39,556 nucleotides of DNA from Tannerella sp. (GTDB lineage: Bacteria > Bacteroidota > Bacteroidia > Bacteroidales > Tannerellaceae), in NCBI GenBank assembly GCA_031257565.1, contig JAIROL010000288.1, positions 1 through 39,556 on the forward strand. The letters are read 5' to 3'. Position numbers and translations under genes: made by a program. Every line of letters begins with the position of its first letter. Within the stretch, counting starts at the first letter, position 1. Shown here in pieces: positions 1 through 8,298 of this stretch. Under the pieces are notes generated by a model that was not told the origin of the DNA, searched no databases, and saw nothing but the letters and a program-made list of their open reading frames with translations.

Positions 1-14
1 AATTATTTTTTGCA

Positions 15-602
15 TCAATCATTTGGCCCAGGTAGACCACAAACTAAAACATCATGAGGTTCTTTCATTAATAAAATAAATGGTTCTTCTCCATTATTAT
101 CATTAATCCAAGTAATTACACCGTTGACAGAAATAGATTTACAAACAATAGAGTCTTTTATCATCCTTATTTCGCATCTTATCGTATCATATGTATAAAC
201 ATCAGGACGTAGATCATTAGGACCGCATGCTATTTTTAATTGCCATAACTCAAGAACAGATTCGATATAACCATTTTTTGTATTACACTCATTTTGAACA
301 ACTATACGAAACTCTGTGCCATAATCTTCTATAGAATATATTTGTTGAGTGACATTTTCGGGTGATATATTAAATATGTCGATCTTGCTTTTATCCTGAT
401 CCTTTGTAGAATACCTTGCGGTAGCGCCATCGCTACTCAATAAATCTCCATGAAAACCGTCTTCACCTCTAATACTAATTGAATATCGAAAAGGTAATAT
501 TTCATCATCATATTCATTCTCATTATCCAAATTATTATTTGCACTACATGAACATAATACAGATGTTATACTTACTATCGTTATGGCAATGTTCTTTTTC
601 AT
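15..602 (-). CDS. Small lipoprotein of unknown function, downstream of C10 protease
   Basis: A 195-residue protein with a short hydrophobic N-terminus and a cysteine-rich lipobox-like stretch (SVLCSCS, Cys17/Cys19), so probably an exported lipoprotein. After an acidic linker rich in Asn, Asp and Glu (residues about 22-36) the sequence looks beta-strand rich and has no motif I recognise. It starts 6 bp after the stop of the upstream C10 protease gene on the same strand, so the two are almost surely co-transcribed. C10 proteases of Bacteroides are known to be encoded beside small Spi-like inhibitor proteins; by position this could be such an inhibitor, but no sequence similarity supports that here. 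The function is unknown. Confidence 0.75.
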   Translation of the reverse strand: MKKNIAITIVSITSVLCSCSANNNLDNENEYDDEILPFRYSISIRGEDGFHGDLLSSDGATARYSTKDQDKSKIDIFNISPENVTQQIYSIEDYGTEFRIVVQNECNTKNGYIESVLELWQLKIACGPNDLRPDVYTYDTIRCEIRMIKDSIVCKSISVNGVITWINDNNGEEPFILLMKEPHDVLVCGLPGPND

Positions 603-608
603 ATCATT

Positions 609-1808
609 TTAATTTAATGGATATATATTGTATGCCATTTGTAATGAAGAAATCTCAAAGTCATAACGATTATTTAAAAATTCATCCCCAATATAATACC
701 ATCCATCACAATCTCCATACCATCCCCAACTCATGCTAAAATAATGATAATAGGTAATTATAGCGCTTGCATTAGGAACTAATCGCACTCCTATATTATA
801 ACCATATCCATTACAAACCCAAAAGTGACAACCTTCATTTGCACAACCGTATAGTAAAAATGGCTTATTATCTATAAGATTTTCAGCAGCAATGTCGACA
901 TTAAAAGGATAAAAAAGAGAACAATTATAACCATAACTCCGTAAAGCATTCGTTAAGCCTGACATTGTTGTTTCCGTTAAACTACAATCCAAATAGGTAT
1001 AGGCATTGGTTGTAGTATAAAGTTCTGCCAAAAATGATGTCAGAGTAGGCGTTGTATAATCATATGGAATAGAATTCCAATTAAATTTACTTGGATATTT
1101 CCAATATCTCATAATCTGTCCAACTGCTATCGGTCCACAACCAACCGGAACACGTTCTGTCGGACAACATGAACACGTTGGGAGTGAAGCATTATATCCA
1201 TTCTTCTGTCCCCATTTTGTATACGTATATGCACCTGAATAAAGTGTTAGATCAGTAGGTTTCCATATGGGGTCACCATATGTACTTGCGTTCTTATTTT
1301 CAAAAACATTTACATTTTTCGTTCTTAGTATAGATATGGCTTTTTTCATATCATCAGACCAATATCTTAAACCTATAGGCATGTCTTTATTTGATGACAA
1401 TTCTTTATCAGAAAGAAAAGTTCCGTCATCTGAAAATGCTAAGACTTCGGGAACTCTTTTATCTCCTGAAAGAATAATATAGCCATCTTCTTTGAAATTC
1501 ACAATATAATATGCAGTCAGGTCGTTATTTTCGTCATTCACTGCGTAAACATCATCTATAGATCTACTTATATCATATAGTGGATCAGCATAAGTTTTTG
1601 CATCAGAAGATAAGTTTAATTTATTAAATTCCGAAAATATACCAATAGCATTATCTAAAATATATTCCTTGGATATAAAATTTTCTTTATTGATTTTTTC
1701 AATATTGTTATCTATTGATAATTCACCGCCATCTTGGCGACTCTGACATGCCGAAAAAATAAAGATAAAGGCTTTAAACAGTTTGATTTTAAATGATATC
1801 GTTTCCAT
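609..1808 (-). CDS. Peptidase C10 (streptopain/SpeB-like) lipoprotein
   Basis: A cysteine protease of the C10 family, expected to act at or outside the outer membrane. The N-terminus has a hydrophobic segment ending in a lipobox (FSAC, Cys21). Residues about 45-165 resemble the Spi_C10 propeptide (YYIVNFKEDGYIILSGD, then VLAFSDDG). The catalytic domain follows, with the nucleophile in PVGCGPIAVGQIMRYWKYP (Cys224), the histidine in GCHFWVCNGY (His328) and the family's SMSWGWYGDCDGWY block (residues 358-371). The length of 399 residues is normal for a full prepro-enzyme. The first gene of a two-gene unit with the small lipoprotein that follows. Autoprocessing of the propeptide is typical of the family; the substrate is unknown. 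Confidence 0.9.
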   Translation of the reverse strand: METISFKIKLFKAFIFIFSACQSRQDGGELSIDNNIEKINKENFISKEYILDNAIGIFSEFNKLNLSSDAKTYADPLYDISRSIDDVYAVNDENNDLTAYYIVNFKEDGYIILSGDKRVPEVLAFSDDGTFLSDKELSSNKDMPIGLRYWSDDMKKAISILRTKNVNVFENKNASTYGDPIWKPTDLTLYSGAYTYTKWGQKNGYNASLPTCSCCPTERVPVGCGPIAVGQIMRYWKYPSKFNWNSIPYDYTTPTLTSFLAELYTTTNAYTYLDCSLTETTMSGLTNALRSYGYNCSLFYPFNVDIAAENLIDNKPFLLYGCANEGCHFWVCNGYGYNIGVRLVPNASAIITYYHYFSMSWGWYGDCDGWYYIGDEFLNNRYDFEISSLQMAYNIYPLN

Positions 1809-1960
1809 CGCTCAATCTTGTTGTTAAAAATTACTAATCAATATATACTAGATTACAAAGAAATAAAAAATAACAATAACTTCGTCAAATATTAACCTAT
1901 ATTACGTTTTTTTTTATTTGCAAGTAAATTTAAAGATATCTGAAAACACTTACCTTAATA

Positions 1961-1968
1961 TAAAAATG
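1961..1968. repeat. Probable 8-bp target-site duplication of the ISL3 remnant
   Basis: The 8 bp left of the element (TAAAAATG) and the 8 bp right of it at 2592-2599 (TAAAAATT) match at 7 of 8 positions. ISL3-family elements generate 8-bp duplications, so the pair marks the insertion target, with one later mutation. Confidence 0.6.
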
Positions 1969-2591
1969 GGTTCTATAACGAATCGTATGGGTAAAAAGAG
2001 TAAAAAACAATTTGCAAAATGAACAGTAAAGAGATATTTTCAATAGCATTGGGACATTCGAGTCCGTGGCAGATAAGCGATATTCGCTTCGAGTGTATTT
2101 TGGAAATCGAACGCGAGCTGCATATATATTTGGATTTTGAGCGAGACTTCAAGTTTCTCCACGCATAGTGGCAGTTACACAACAGCATATGACACAGAGC
2201 ACAAGCGGTGGCAACACTTGAATTTTTTCCAACATCGCTGCTACCTCCACGCCCGCGTTCCGCGTTTGCAGGATGCCGAAGGTGTTCGACATCAGCGAGC
2301 CGGAAGAAGCAAAAGTCTATTTATGGTTTTGGCTCGAACAGGCATTAGCATCCGGTATTCAGCCATTTATGAAGTTTGTTAATATGGTAAAAGCGCATTG
2401 GCGGGGTATTGTCGCCTACTTCGACAAACGCGTTACCAATGGCATTTTAGAAGGTATAAACTCCAAAATACAGTTGGCTAAACGACGGGCCAGAGGCTAC
2501 CGAAACACGCAAAACTTCATCAATATGGCGTATTTCCTCTGCGGCAAACTGAAGTTCGATTATCATTACCCATACAAAACGTTATAGAGCC
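1969..2591 (+). mobile_element. Decayed ISL3-family insertion sequence, 623 bp
   Basis: The terminal inverted repeats are visible: the left end reads GGTTCTATAACG, four variable bases, then GTATGGGTAA (1969-1994), and the right end, read on the minus strand from 2591, is GGCTCTATAACG, four variable bases, then GTATGGGTAA. Both flank a broken ISL3-type transposase gene. Intact ISL3 elements are usually around 1.3-1.6 kb, so this copy lost more than half of its interior. The flanking 8-bp near-identical direct repeats show that it transposed here as a complete element and decayed in place. It lies between the C10 protease and NhaC genes and interrupts nothing recognisable. Confidence 0.8.
2019..2587 (+). 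pseudogene. ISL3-family transposase, frameshifted and internally deleted
   Basis: The fragments join in three reading frames. The N-terminal part starts at 2019 (MNSKEIFSIALGHSSPW, then SDIRFECILEIERELHIYLDF) and hits a stop near 2165. A second-frame piece carries the zinc-ribbon/HTH-side sequence DTEHKRWQHLNFFQHRCYLHARVPR (about 2190-2265). A third-frame piece from 2273 to 2587 is the C-terminal part of the DDE domain (WRGIVAYFDKRVTNGILEGI, then the KIQLAKRRARGYRNTQNF block). The middle of the catalytic domain is missing, so the product cannot be an active transposase. About 190 of an expected 400 or so residues remain. Confidence 0.85.
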
Positions 2592-2623
2592 TAAAAATTG
2601 CAAACCAACGGGAACAATTTTCC

Positions 2624-2665
2624 TTTGGCAAAGCCAAAACAAAGTGGTTTTCATGCAATGAAAAC
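2624..2665. terminator. Two adjacent hairpins between the IS remnant and nhaC end
   Basis: TTTGGC-AAA-GCCAAA (2624-2638) and GTTTTCAT-GCA-ATGAAAAC (2647-2665, eight base pairs, three-base loop) lie just past the nhaC-like gene stop on the minus strand. No clean U-run follows either, so they may stabilise the transcript end rather than act as strong intrinsic terminators. Confidence 0.4.
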
Positions 2666-2690
2666 ATAACCTTGCTTCGCTAAAAATTTT

Positions 2691-4001
2691 TTACGTTGCA
2701 TGTTTGGTTTGTTTTCTGAATAGAATGGAAATAATAACGGTTATTCCGAGAAGGAAAGGATAGTACAGGTAAGGTATTACTTCTACCGGGCTAACAGGCG
2801 CCAGTCCCGCAGCAATTAACAACTGGGCTCCGTAGGGTAAAATACTTTGGATGGAACAGGAAGCCGTATCTATCAGGCTTGCGATTCGTTTTGGATTCAG
2901 ACTGAATTTATCTCCGATTTGTTTGGCCAGGGGACCGGTGATGATCAGTGCAATCGTATTGTTTGCCGTGCAGAGATCCGTGAAAGCGACCAGGCCGGCA
3001 ATAGCGCTTTCTGCTTGTTTAGAGGAGTGAATGTTTTTTGTCAGATTGAGGATCAGCCAGCTTATTCCGCCGTTGAAACGTATGATTTCAAACATGCCGC
3101 CGGCCATTAATGAAACAATGATCAGTTCGCCCATATCAACTACAATACCGTTGCTGATCGCAGAACACCAGTCCCAAATAGAGAAACCGCCGGTTATCAG
3201 CCCGATAATGCCGGATAAAATAATGCCTGCGCTTAGAACCGTTATAACATTCACTCCGCATAGCGCTGTAATTAAAACGACGAGATAAGGCGTCACCTTG
3301 AGCCATTCGATATTATTTGTCTCTGTCGTCATCTGATACGAATCCATAAATCCCAGAATGACATAAATTATCAGAACAAGGATGGCAACCGGCATGACAA
3401 GCCTGAAGTTTGCTCTGAATTTATCTTTCATTTCGACTTGCTGGGTACGTGTAGCGACAATGGTCGTATCGGAGATGAACGATAAATTATCTCCAAACAT
3501 GGAGCCGCCTGCGACAATGCCGACCAGCATCGGCAGGCTAAGACCTGTTTGTGTGGAGATCCCGACGGCAATAGGCGTAAGCGCTGCAATCGTACCACAG
3601 GATGTTCCCATTGAAAGAGAAATAAAACATGCGGCTAAGAATATACTTGCCATGATTATATTTTCCGGCAGAAGGTAAAGGATCATATTCGCTGTGGCGT
3701 CTACGGCTCCCATTGCACGCGCCGTGCCGGAGAAAGCCCCGGAAAGTATAAATATTACAACCATAAGAGTTATCATACTGTTGGCAGAACCGCGACAGAA
3801 GAGGTCTATACGCTGCATGATACTTCTTCCTTTAGATAGTACGATAGCAGTCGCTGAAGCAGTTAGAAAAGCTACGGAAACGGGCATGTCGCTTAAATCA
3901 CGGGTAAAGACAAACGTGATTATGTAAAGTAAAAAGAAAACGCCCAAAGGGAGTAATGCTTTGCCCGAAGGGCGTGGATTTGTGTCATTATAATAACTCA
4001 T
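2691..4001 (-). CDS. NhaC-family Na+/H+ antiporter-like permease
   Basis: A 436-residue, very hydrophobic inner-membrane protein with about 11 predicted spans. It carries the conserved NhaC-superfamily core GGSMFGDNLSFISDTTIVATRTQQ (around residues 166-190) and a second pore-like stretch, FTDLCTANNTIALIITGPLAKQI, near residue 340. Members exchange Na+ (or an amino-acid metabolite with malate/lactate) for protons; the substrate cannot be told from sequence. The start at 4001 fits a TAnnTTTG promoter box 45 bp upstream. Transcribed divergently from the corA-like gene and apparently monocistronic. Confidence 0.85.
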   Translation of the reverse strand: MSYYNDTNPRPSGKALLPLGVFFLLYIITFVFTRDLSDMPVSVAFLTASATAIVLSKGRSIMQRIDLFCRGSANSMITLMVVIFILSGAFSGTARAMGAVDATANMILYLLPENIIMASIFLAACFISLSMGTSCGTIAALTPIAVGISTQTGLSLPMLVGIVAGGSMFGDNLSFISDTTIVATRTQQVEMKDKFRANFRLVMPVAILVLIIYVILGFMDSYQMTTETNNIEWLKVTPYLVVLITALCGVNVITVLSAGIILSGIIGLITGGFSIWDWCSAISNGIVVDMGELIIVSLMAGGMFEIIRFNGGISWLILNLTKNIHSSKQAESAIAGLVAFTDLCTANNTIALIITGPLAKQIGDKFSLNPKRIASLIDTASCSIQSILPYGAQLLIAAGLAPVSPVEVIPYLYYPFLLGITVIISILFRKQTKHAT

Positions 4002-4045
4002 AATGTTCCGGAGTCTATAATTATGTTTACTTTGATTTCGGATGA

Positions 4046-4053
4046 CAAAGATA
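4046..4053 (-). promoter_or_regulatory. Bacteroidota -7 box for the NhaC-like gene
   Basis: TATCTTTG on the minus strand matches TAnnTTTG and would start transcription about 38 nt before the ATG at 4001. No clear -33 TTTG is present at the right spacing, so this rests on the -7 match alone. Confidence 0.5.
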
Positions 4054-4218
4054 GCTTATCCGGTTTTAAATAAATAAATAAAATCGACAAAAGATATTGC
4101 GTCGTCCGGCATCGGAAGAAATGCTTTGCCTTTTGGGTGCATACAGCGGTAGTCGTACATTAGAGTTTACGTAAATTTGCTTTCCCGGAGGCGGAAAGTG
4201 ATATAGGTGGTCTGAATG

Positions 4219-4249
4219 TTTGTAATATTTGTGATAATAGTTATATTTG
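4219..4249 (+). promoter_or_regulatory. Bacteroidota-type promoter of corA
   Basis: TTTG at 4219-4222, 19 nt, then TATATTTG at 4242-4249: an exact match to the Bacteroidota -33/-7 consensus. The expected transcription start is about 4256, which is downstream of the longest open frame's ATG (4216) and 20-odd nt upstream of the ATG at 4279. This decides the corA start. Confidence 0.75.
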
Positions 4250-4278
4250 CATATACTTATTTAAAATACAGGCAGGCT

Positions 4279-5340
4279 ATGGGTAAAGGAAAGAAGCATC
4301 ATTACAACAGGTTATTTTTGGATAAACTGGCTTATACAGGCAGCTGTAATACGCCGACTACGGTCAATAGCTGGACTTTTAGTGTGAAAGAATGTCACTT
4401 TTCTCCGCAGAAAACACTTTCGGCTATGCCCGCGCTTCCGGATGATGGGCATCAATTGTGGGTACAGGTTTGCGGTTTGACTACTTTAGAGACACTTATC
4501 TCCCTCGGTCAACATTTTGATATCGATAAAGGTGATTTGCAGGATATCCTTACGGCTGACCATGTCACTAAAATTTCCGCGATGGATAAAAGTATTTTGC
4601 TGATTATGAAAGATTTCTATTATGATGAAAACGAAGTCTTGAATGTAGAGCAAGTCTGCCTTTTGTTGTATAAAAACTACGTAATATCTTTTCAGGAGAG
4701 CGACAGGCCAATCTTCGAATGGGTCGGTAAAGCGCTGGAATCCAATATAAATAAGGTAAGGGAGCGGTCGGTCGATTATCTGTTCGGCATATTGCTTGAT
4801 GCGGTTATCAATAACTGCGTGGATATAATAGGTAACATCGAGCAATCACTGGAACGCATGGAAGAATTCCTGATTGATCCTAATCTGAAAGACAGGAATG
4901 TCGGAACCCGGATACTCTCCGTAAGGAAAAATATACAACGGATGAAACGTTTCATCATACCTTTTAAGGAACAATTGCCACGTTTTATTCATCCGGATGA
5001 TACTGATTTAATCAGAAAAGAGAACCTGCCGTATCTCGTTGATATAAATGACCACCTGCAATTGGCGGTGCAACTCCTGGAAGCCTGCCGTGAAGAAGCA
5101 AATGCTGTATTTGATCTTCATATTGCCAATAATGATCTGAAAATGAATGAAATAATGAAACGTTTGACGGTAGTGTCTACAATCTTTATTCCTCTTACAT
5201 TTATAGTGGGAGTATGGGGTATGAATTTTAAATTTATGCCGGAAACAGAGTGGGACTATGGCTATCTGTTTGCATGGATAGTCCTTATTGTTACCGGATT
5301 AGTTACATGGTGGTATTTGCTTAAGCGTAAGTGGTTCTGA
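4279..5340 (+). CDS. corA: CorA-family Mg2+/Co2+ transporter
   Basis: A pentameric inner-membrane divalent-cation channel, 353 residues from the start chosen here. A long cytoplasmic N-terminal domain rich in acidic and helical sequence is followed by two C-terminal membrane spans. The family signature GMN is at residues 314-316 (IVGVWGMNFKFMPE), right after the first span (VSTIFIPLTFIVGVW), and the C-terminus ends in basic residues (LLKRKWF) as usual. The aromatic normally before GMN is Trp instead of Tyr. An in-frame ATG at 4216 would add 21 hydrophobic residues (MFVIFVIIVIFAYTYL), but a consensus promoter lies inside that extension, so 4279 is the better start. The rubredoxin gene follows with its own promoter. 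Confidence 0.9.
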   Translation: MGKGKKHHYNRLFLDKLAYTGSCNTPTTVNSWTFSVKECHFSPQKTLSAMPALPDDGHQLWVQVCGLTTLETLISLGQHFDIDKGDLQDILTADHVTKISAMDKSILLIMKDFYYDENEVLNVEQVCLLLYKNYVISFQESDRPIFEWVGKALESNINKVRERSVDYLFGILLDAVINNCVDIIGNIEQSLERMEEFLIDPNLKDRNVGTRILSVRKNIQRMKRFIIPFKEQLPRFIHPDDTDLIRKENLPYLVDINDHLQLAVQLLEACREEANAVFDLHIANNDLKMNEIMKRLTVVSTIFIPLTFIVGVWGMNFKFMPETEWDYGYLFAWIVLIVTGLVTWWYLLKRKWF

Positions 5341-5402
5341 TAGAGAAGTAAAAGGTTGTGAGCCTGATTGGACTTTCAGGATTAATGTTGTATACATTTA
5401 AA

Positions 5403-5433
5403 TTGCTGAAATAAAAATAAGTTATTATATTTG
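5403..5433 (+). promoter_or_regulatory. Promoter of the rubredoxin gene
   Basis: TTG at 5403-5405, a 20-nt spacer, then TATATTTG at 5426-5433 fits the Bacteroidota pattern. Predicted start is around 5440, about 19 nt before the ATG at 5459. Confidence 0.65.
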
Positions 5434-5458
5434 AACGTTTAATTATAAATAAAATCAT

Positions 5459-5620
5459 ATGAAAAAGTACGAATGTATAGCATGCGGATATATTTATGAT
5501 CCGACAGAAGGAGATCCTGATGGAGGTATAAAACCGGGAACGGCATTCGAAGACATTCCGGAAGACTGGGTATGTCCTCTTTGCGGAGTCGGTAAAGACA
5601 GCTTTGAGCCGGTAGCATAG
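5459..5620 (+). CDS. Rubredoxin
   Basis: A 53-residue protein, [20 protein letters not shown] at the N-terminus, with the two iron-binding knuckles CxxC at Cys6/Cys9 and Cys39/Cys42 (EDWVCPLCG). Conserved Tyr11, Tyr13 and Trp37 of the rubredoxin core are present, and length is exactly that of the family. It carries single electrons in the cytoplasm, in anaerobes usually to oxygen- or peroxide-detoxifying reductases such as rubrerythrin; no partner gene is adjacent. It has its own promoter and a likely terminator, so it is probably monocistronic. Confidence 0.95.
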   Translation: MKKYECIACGYIYDPTEGDPDGGIKPGTAFEDIPEDWVCPLCGVGKDSFEPVA

Positions 5621-5641
5621 CGGCTACAAAATCATTAAAAG

Positions 5642-5708
5642 TCAGGAATAAGATTGACTGTATCTTCTTTGATGGTAGGAATAGACATTCTTACTCCTGA
5701 TCATTTTT
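5642..5708 (+). terminator. Likely terminator after rubredoxin
   Basis: TCAGGAATAAG (5642-5652) pairs with CTTACTCCTGA (5690-5700) at 10 of 11 positions, enclosing a 37-nt loop, and is followed by TCATTTTTTC. The long loop is unusual for an intrinsic terminator, but the stem position and the T-run fit. Confidence 0.5.
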
Positions 5709-5792
5709 TCTGTAAATATACGTGGGTTTCTTTTTTGAAAGAATGCCGGGCTCGCCCGTTAATTTCAGAACTCCCGACGTGACACGGATTGG

Positions 5793-6065
5793 TTAGCCTT
5801 TGGCAAGAGCCGCTTCAATATCCGGTAATGTATTGTCTTTTAATCGGACTCCGACAGCCCATTTCGACATTTCGTAATTTTGCGCCTGCACAGCGCCCAG
5901 CCGGCGTATCTGCTCCGAAGCATCAAACCGAACTACGCTTGCGGCGTGAAATTCTGCTGTCGTGGTTTTACCGCAATAACGCGCTCCTTTCAACAAGATT
6001 CCGCCCGAAGATTTGAGCTTTTTGCTGATTTTTTCGTCTATCAATCTTAATTTATATCCATTCAT
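5793..6065 (-). pseudogene. DUF4143/AAA_14-type ATPase, internal-deletion remnant
   Basis: A 90-residue open frame. The N-terminal part (MNGYKLRLIDEKISKKLKSS, then GARYCGKTTTAE with the P-loop around residues 27-35) is typical of the large Bacteroidota family of AAA_14/DUF4143 ATPases of about 400 residues. The last 25 residues (KWAVGVRLKDNTLPDIEAAL) resemble the family's C-terminal EVKLG-type segment. Walker B and most of the DUF4143 nuclease-like domain are missing, as if one in-frame deletion joined the two ends near residue 60. Nothing suggests that the product works. A TAnnTTTG box remains upstream. Confidence 0.7.
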
Positions 6066-6162
6066 AAAATACTTATATTATTATCATTACAAACAGATAT
6101 GCGATTTTATTGTATTTTCAAATCGCATTTCGTATGATTTTCAACTTCGATTTTGCAAAAAG

Positions 6163-6170
6163 CAAAAGTA
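6163..6170 (-). promoter_or_regulatory. -7 box upstream of the ATPase remnant
   Basis: TACTTTTG on the minus strand matches TAnnTTTG, about 98 bp upstream of the ATG at 6065; no good -33 element is seen. The rest of 6066-6236 is AT-rich and holds nothing else I recognise. Confidence 0.35.
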
Positions 6171-6236
6171 TGAATTTATTTGAATATATTGCTATTTTAA
6201 AACGAAAATAATATCCCGGCAGGAAATTGATCCTGA

Positions 6237-7508
6237 CTACTGTTTTCGCCTGCGATTAGAATAATAAGAAACAGAAATCGTAGTTACAAAGAATAAAACG
6301 GAGGCGGATACAGCAGGGATAATATCAAGGAAGCCGGCGTCGCGGACAAAAATATCATTAAAACCGTTAAGTCCCCAGTTTAAGGGTGAAATATGGCTTA
6401 TAATCTGCATAAAGCGGGGCATGATAAATGTGGGTACCCATACGCCGCCGATAGCTGCCAGAATAACGACAGATACGGCTCCGAACACGCTTGCCTGCTG
6501 ATTTGTACGGGCCACGCTCCCAATTGCCAGGCCATAACCGATTGCCGCCAGGGAAGATGAAAACGACGTCGCAAGCAGGGCCGGTATACTATGACCCAGC
6601 TTCAATGCAGGTAATCCAAGCAACGGAATAATATACATGCCGGTAAGAATTATCAATGCCAGCTGCAACAGACAAACGCACAGGTATACGCAAACCTTGC
6701 TTAATACATAGATATGAAATGAACAGGGCATTGTCGTCAAACGGTCGAAACAACCGATTTCACGCTCGCGTATCATATTGCCGGCCAGCGATATAACAAT
6801 AAAAAAGATAGCAAACATACCCCATGCAGGAACATTATGTTGGGTAGAATTGGGGATAATTTTTGCTTTATCCGACTGCGCATACGACTCGTCTATTGTA
6901 ATTAATCCGTTGGTATCGATATTCAAGTCTACAGGCACAGGTACAATACGATTTACCTGCCTTGTAATTTCGCTTAAAAGAAGTTGATTTTGTACGATCA
7001 GCGCATTTTCATGCATAGCGCGTATCAGGGAAGTCCGAAAAGACTCTTTTGCCGTGGGATCTATAAGTAACTTTATTGCAAGCGGATGTTGCGGATTCCT
7101 ATCCCCTTCATCTTCCCCGTTAAATGCACGTTCCACGCCTCGTTGCACATTGTCGCGCAGACATGCCGTAGCATTGGCCGGTATAATAACTCCAATAAGG
7201 TAATCTCCATGCGAGACAGCTTCTTCTAACTCTCCGGCGGAAAGAGCCTGCCCGTTTACTTCGGTTGATACTTCAAATATATGACTGGCAAATAACTGGT
7301 TACTGACCATATTTCCCAACGAATCTTTATCATTATTAAGCAAGTATAATGGTATACGGGTTTCATTTACCGAACGGAATGTACTGTCCTGAAGATACGT
7401 CATCATCAACGCCAAGGCCCACGGCATCAAAAAGAGCAGTATGACGCCCCAGAAATCGCGTATAAGCAGCAGAAAATCTTTATGCAGCAGGTTTACAAAA
7501 TTTTTCAT
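6237..7508 (-). CDS. ABC-2 type exporter permease
   Basis: A 423-residue inner-membrane permease of the ABC2_membrane_3 type: one N-terminal span (DFWGVILLFLMPWALALMMT, residues about 18-38), a large extracytoplasmic domain (about 45-230), then five C-terminal spans ending with a basic tail. Motifs typical of the family include MIREREIGCFDRLTTMPC (after the second span) and GGVWVPTFIMPRFMQIISHISPLNWGLNGFND. It lies 16 bp downstream of its ATPase partner and is the last gene of the dar operon. Such ABC pairs accompany darA/darB in flexirubin-type clusters of Bacteroidota, so export of a pathway product or intermediate is inferred. Confidence 0.88.
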   Translation of the reverse strand: MKNFVNLLHKDFLLLIRDFWGVILLFLMPWALALMMTYLQDSTFRSVNETRIPLYLLNNDKDSLGNMVSNQLFASHIFEVSTEVNGQALSAGELEEAVSHGDYLIGVIIPANATACLRDNVQRGVERAFNGEDEGDRNPQHPLAIKLLIDPTAKESFRTSLIRAMHENALIVQNQLLLSEITRQVNRIVPVPVDLNIDTNGLITIDESYAQSDKAKIIPNSTQHNVPAWGMFAIFFIVISLAGNMIREREIGCFDRLTTMPCSFHIYVLSKVCVYLCVCLLQLALIILTGMYIIPLLGLPALKLGHSIPALLATSFSSSLAAIGYGLAIGSVARTNQQASVFGAVSVVILAAIGGVWVPTFIMPRFMQIISHISPLNWGLNGFNDIFVRDAGFLDIIPAVSASVLFFVTTISVSYYSNRRRKQ

Positions 7509-7524
7509 CTTTACGCCTCCGGAT

Positions 7525-8259
7525 TTATTGCAACGTTTTTTTGATGAATAATTCTTCGAGGAAAGAGACCGAAGCCTCGCCCATTAATTCATTGGGAATA
7601 CCTTCGCAGACAACCCGCCCGCGATTAATCAGTGCGACATGCGAACACAACTGTTCCGCCTCTTTCATATCATGCGAAGTGTAGACGATCGTCATTCCAT
7701 TACGATGCAGGTATTGCAGGTTTTCGACAATCGCCTGACGCGAATGTACATCGACGCCGACCGTTGGTTCATCCAAAAATAACAAAGCCGGCTTGTGCAA
7801 CAATGCCGCAATAAGATTAACCTGACGTTTCATTCCGCCGGAGAGGCGACCCGACTTCTTCCTGCGATGCGACGTCAACCCGAAATCATTCAGATATAGT
7901 TGGATGCGTTCATTCAGCTCATCCTTCCGAAGTCCGTACATACCGCCGAAAAAATGAAGATTTTCATCCACCGTCAATTCGGGATACAACGCTATATCCT
8001 GCGGAACGACGCCGATAAGCGGTTTAATATACTGCATCTTATGACGCGCTTCAAATCCGTGAATAATCGCCTGCCCGCTATCATACGAACGCAACCCGCA
8101 CAAAATAGAAATGATCGTAGTCTTACCTGCGCCATTCGGCCCCAGTAATCCGAAAAACATACCCTGTCCGACCTGCAGCGTCAATCCGTCTACCGAAGGA
8201 TGTGAAGCCTGGCGATAGGTCTTACTCAAGTTCTGAATATTGATAACCGGATTCTCCAT
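7525..8259 (-). CDS. ABC exporter ATP-binding protein
   Basis: A 244-residue nucleotide-binding subunit with Walker A GPNGAGKTT (residues 40-48), Q-loop VVPQD (around 87), signature LSGGMKRQ (139-146), Walker B LLFLDEPT (159-166) and the H-loop in VYTSHDMKEAE. It powers the permease encoded directly downstream. A GTG in frame at 8289 would add ten residues, but ATG 8259 gives the canonical N-terminus (MENPVINIQNLSKTY) and is preferred. The gene follows the BtrH-type gene by 39 bp; a 14-bp palindrome CTGAAAGCTTTCAG (8289-8302) spans that junction and includes the upstream stop codon. Confidence 0.92.
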   Translation of the reverse strand: MENPVINIQNLSKTYRQASHPSVDGLTLQVGQGMFFGLLGPNGAGKTTIISILCGLRSYDSGQAIIHGFEARHKMQYIKPLIGVVPQDIALYPELTVDENLHFFGGMYGLRKDELNERIQLYLNDFGLTSHRRKKSGRLSGGMKRQVNLIAALLHKPALLFLDEPTVGVDVHSRQAIVENLQYLHRNGMTIVYTSHDMKEAEQLCSHVALINRGRVVCEGIPNELMGEASVSFLEELFIKKTLQ

Positions 8260-8298
8260 TTTTGTTCTTTTAGAGTCGCCTTTATGCACTGAAAGCTT

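Noticed and set aside
5757-5768. GC-rich inverted repeat around CGGGC-TC-GCCCG (about 5749-5760) after rubredoxin
   Set aside because: The arms are short, the loop is too small, and there is no T-run; the hairpin at 5642-5700 is the better terminator.
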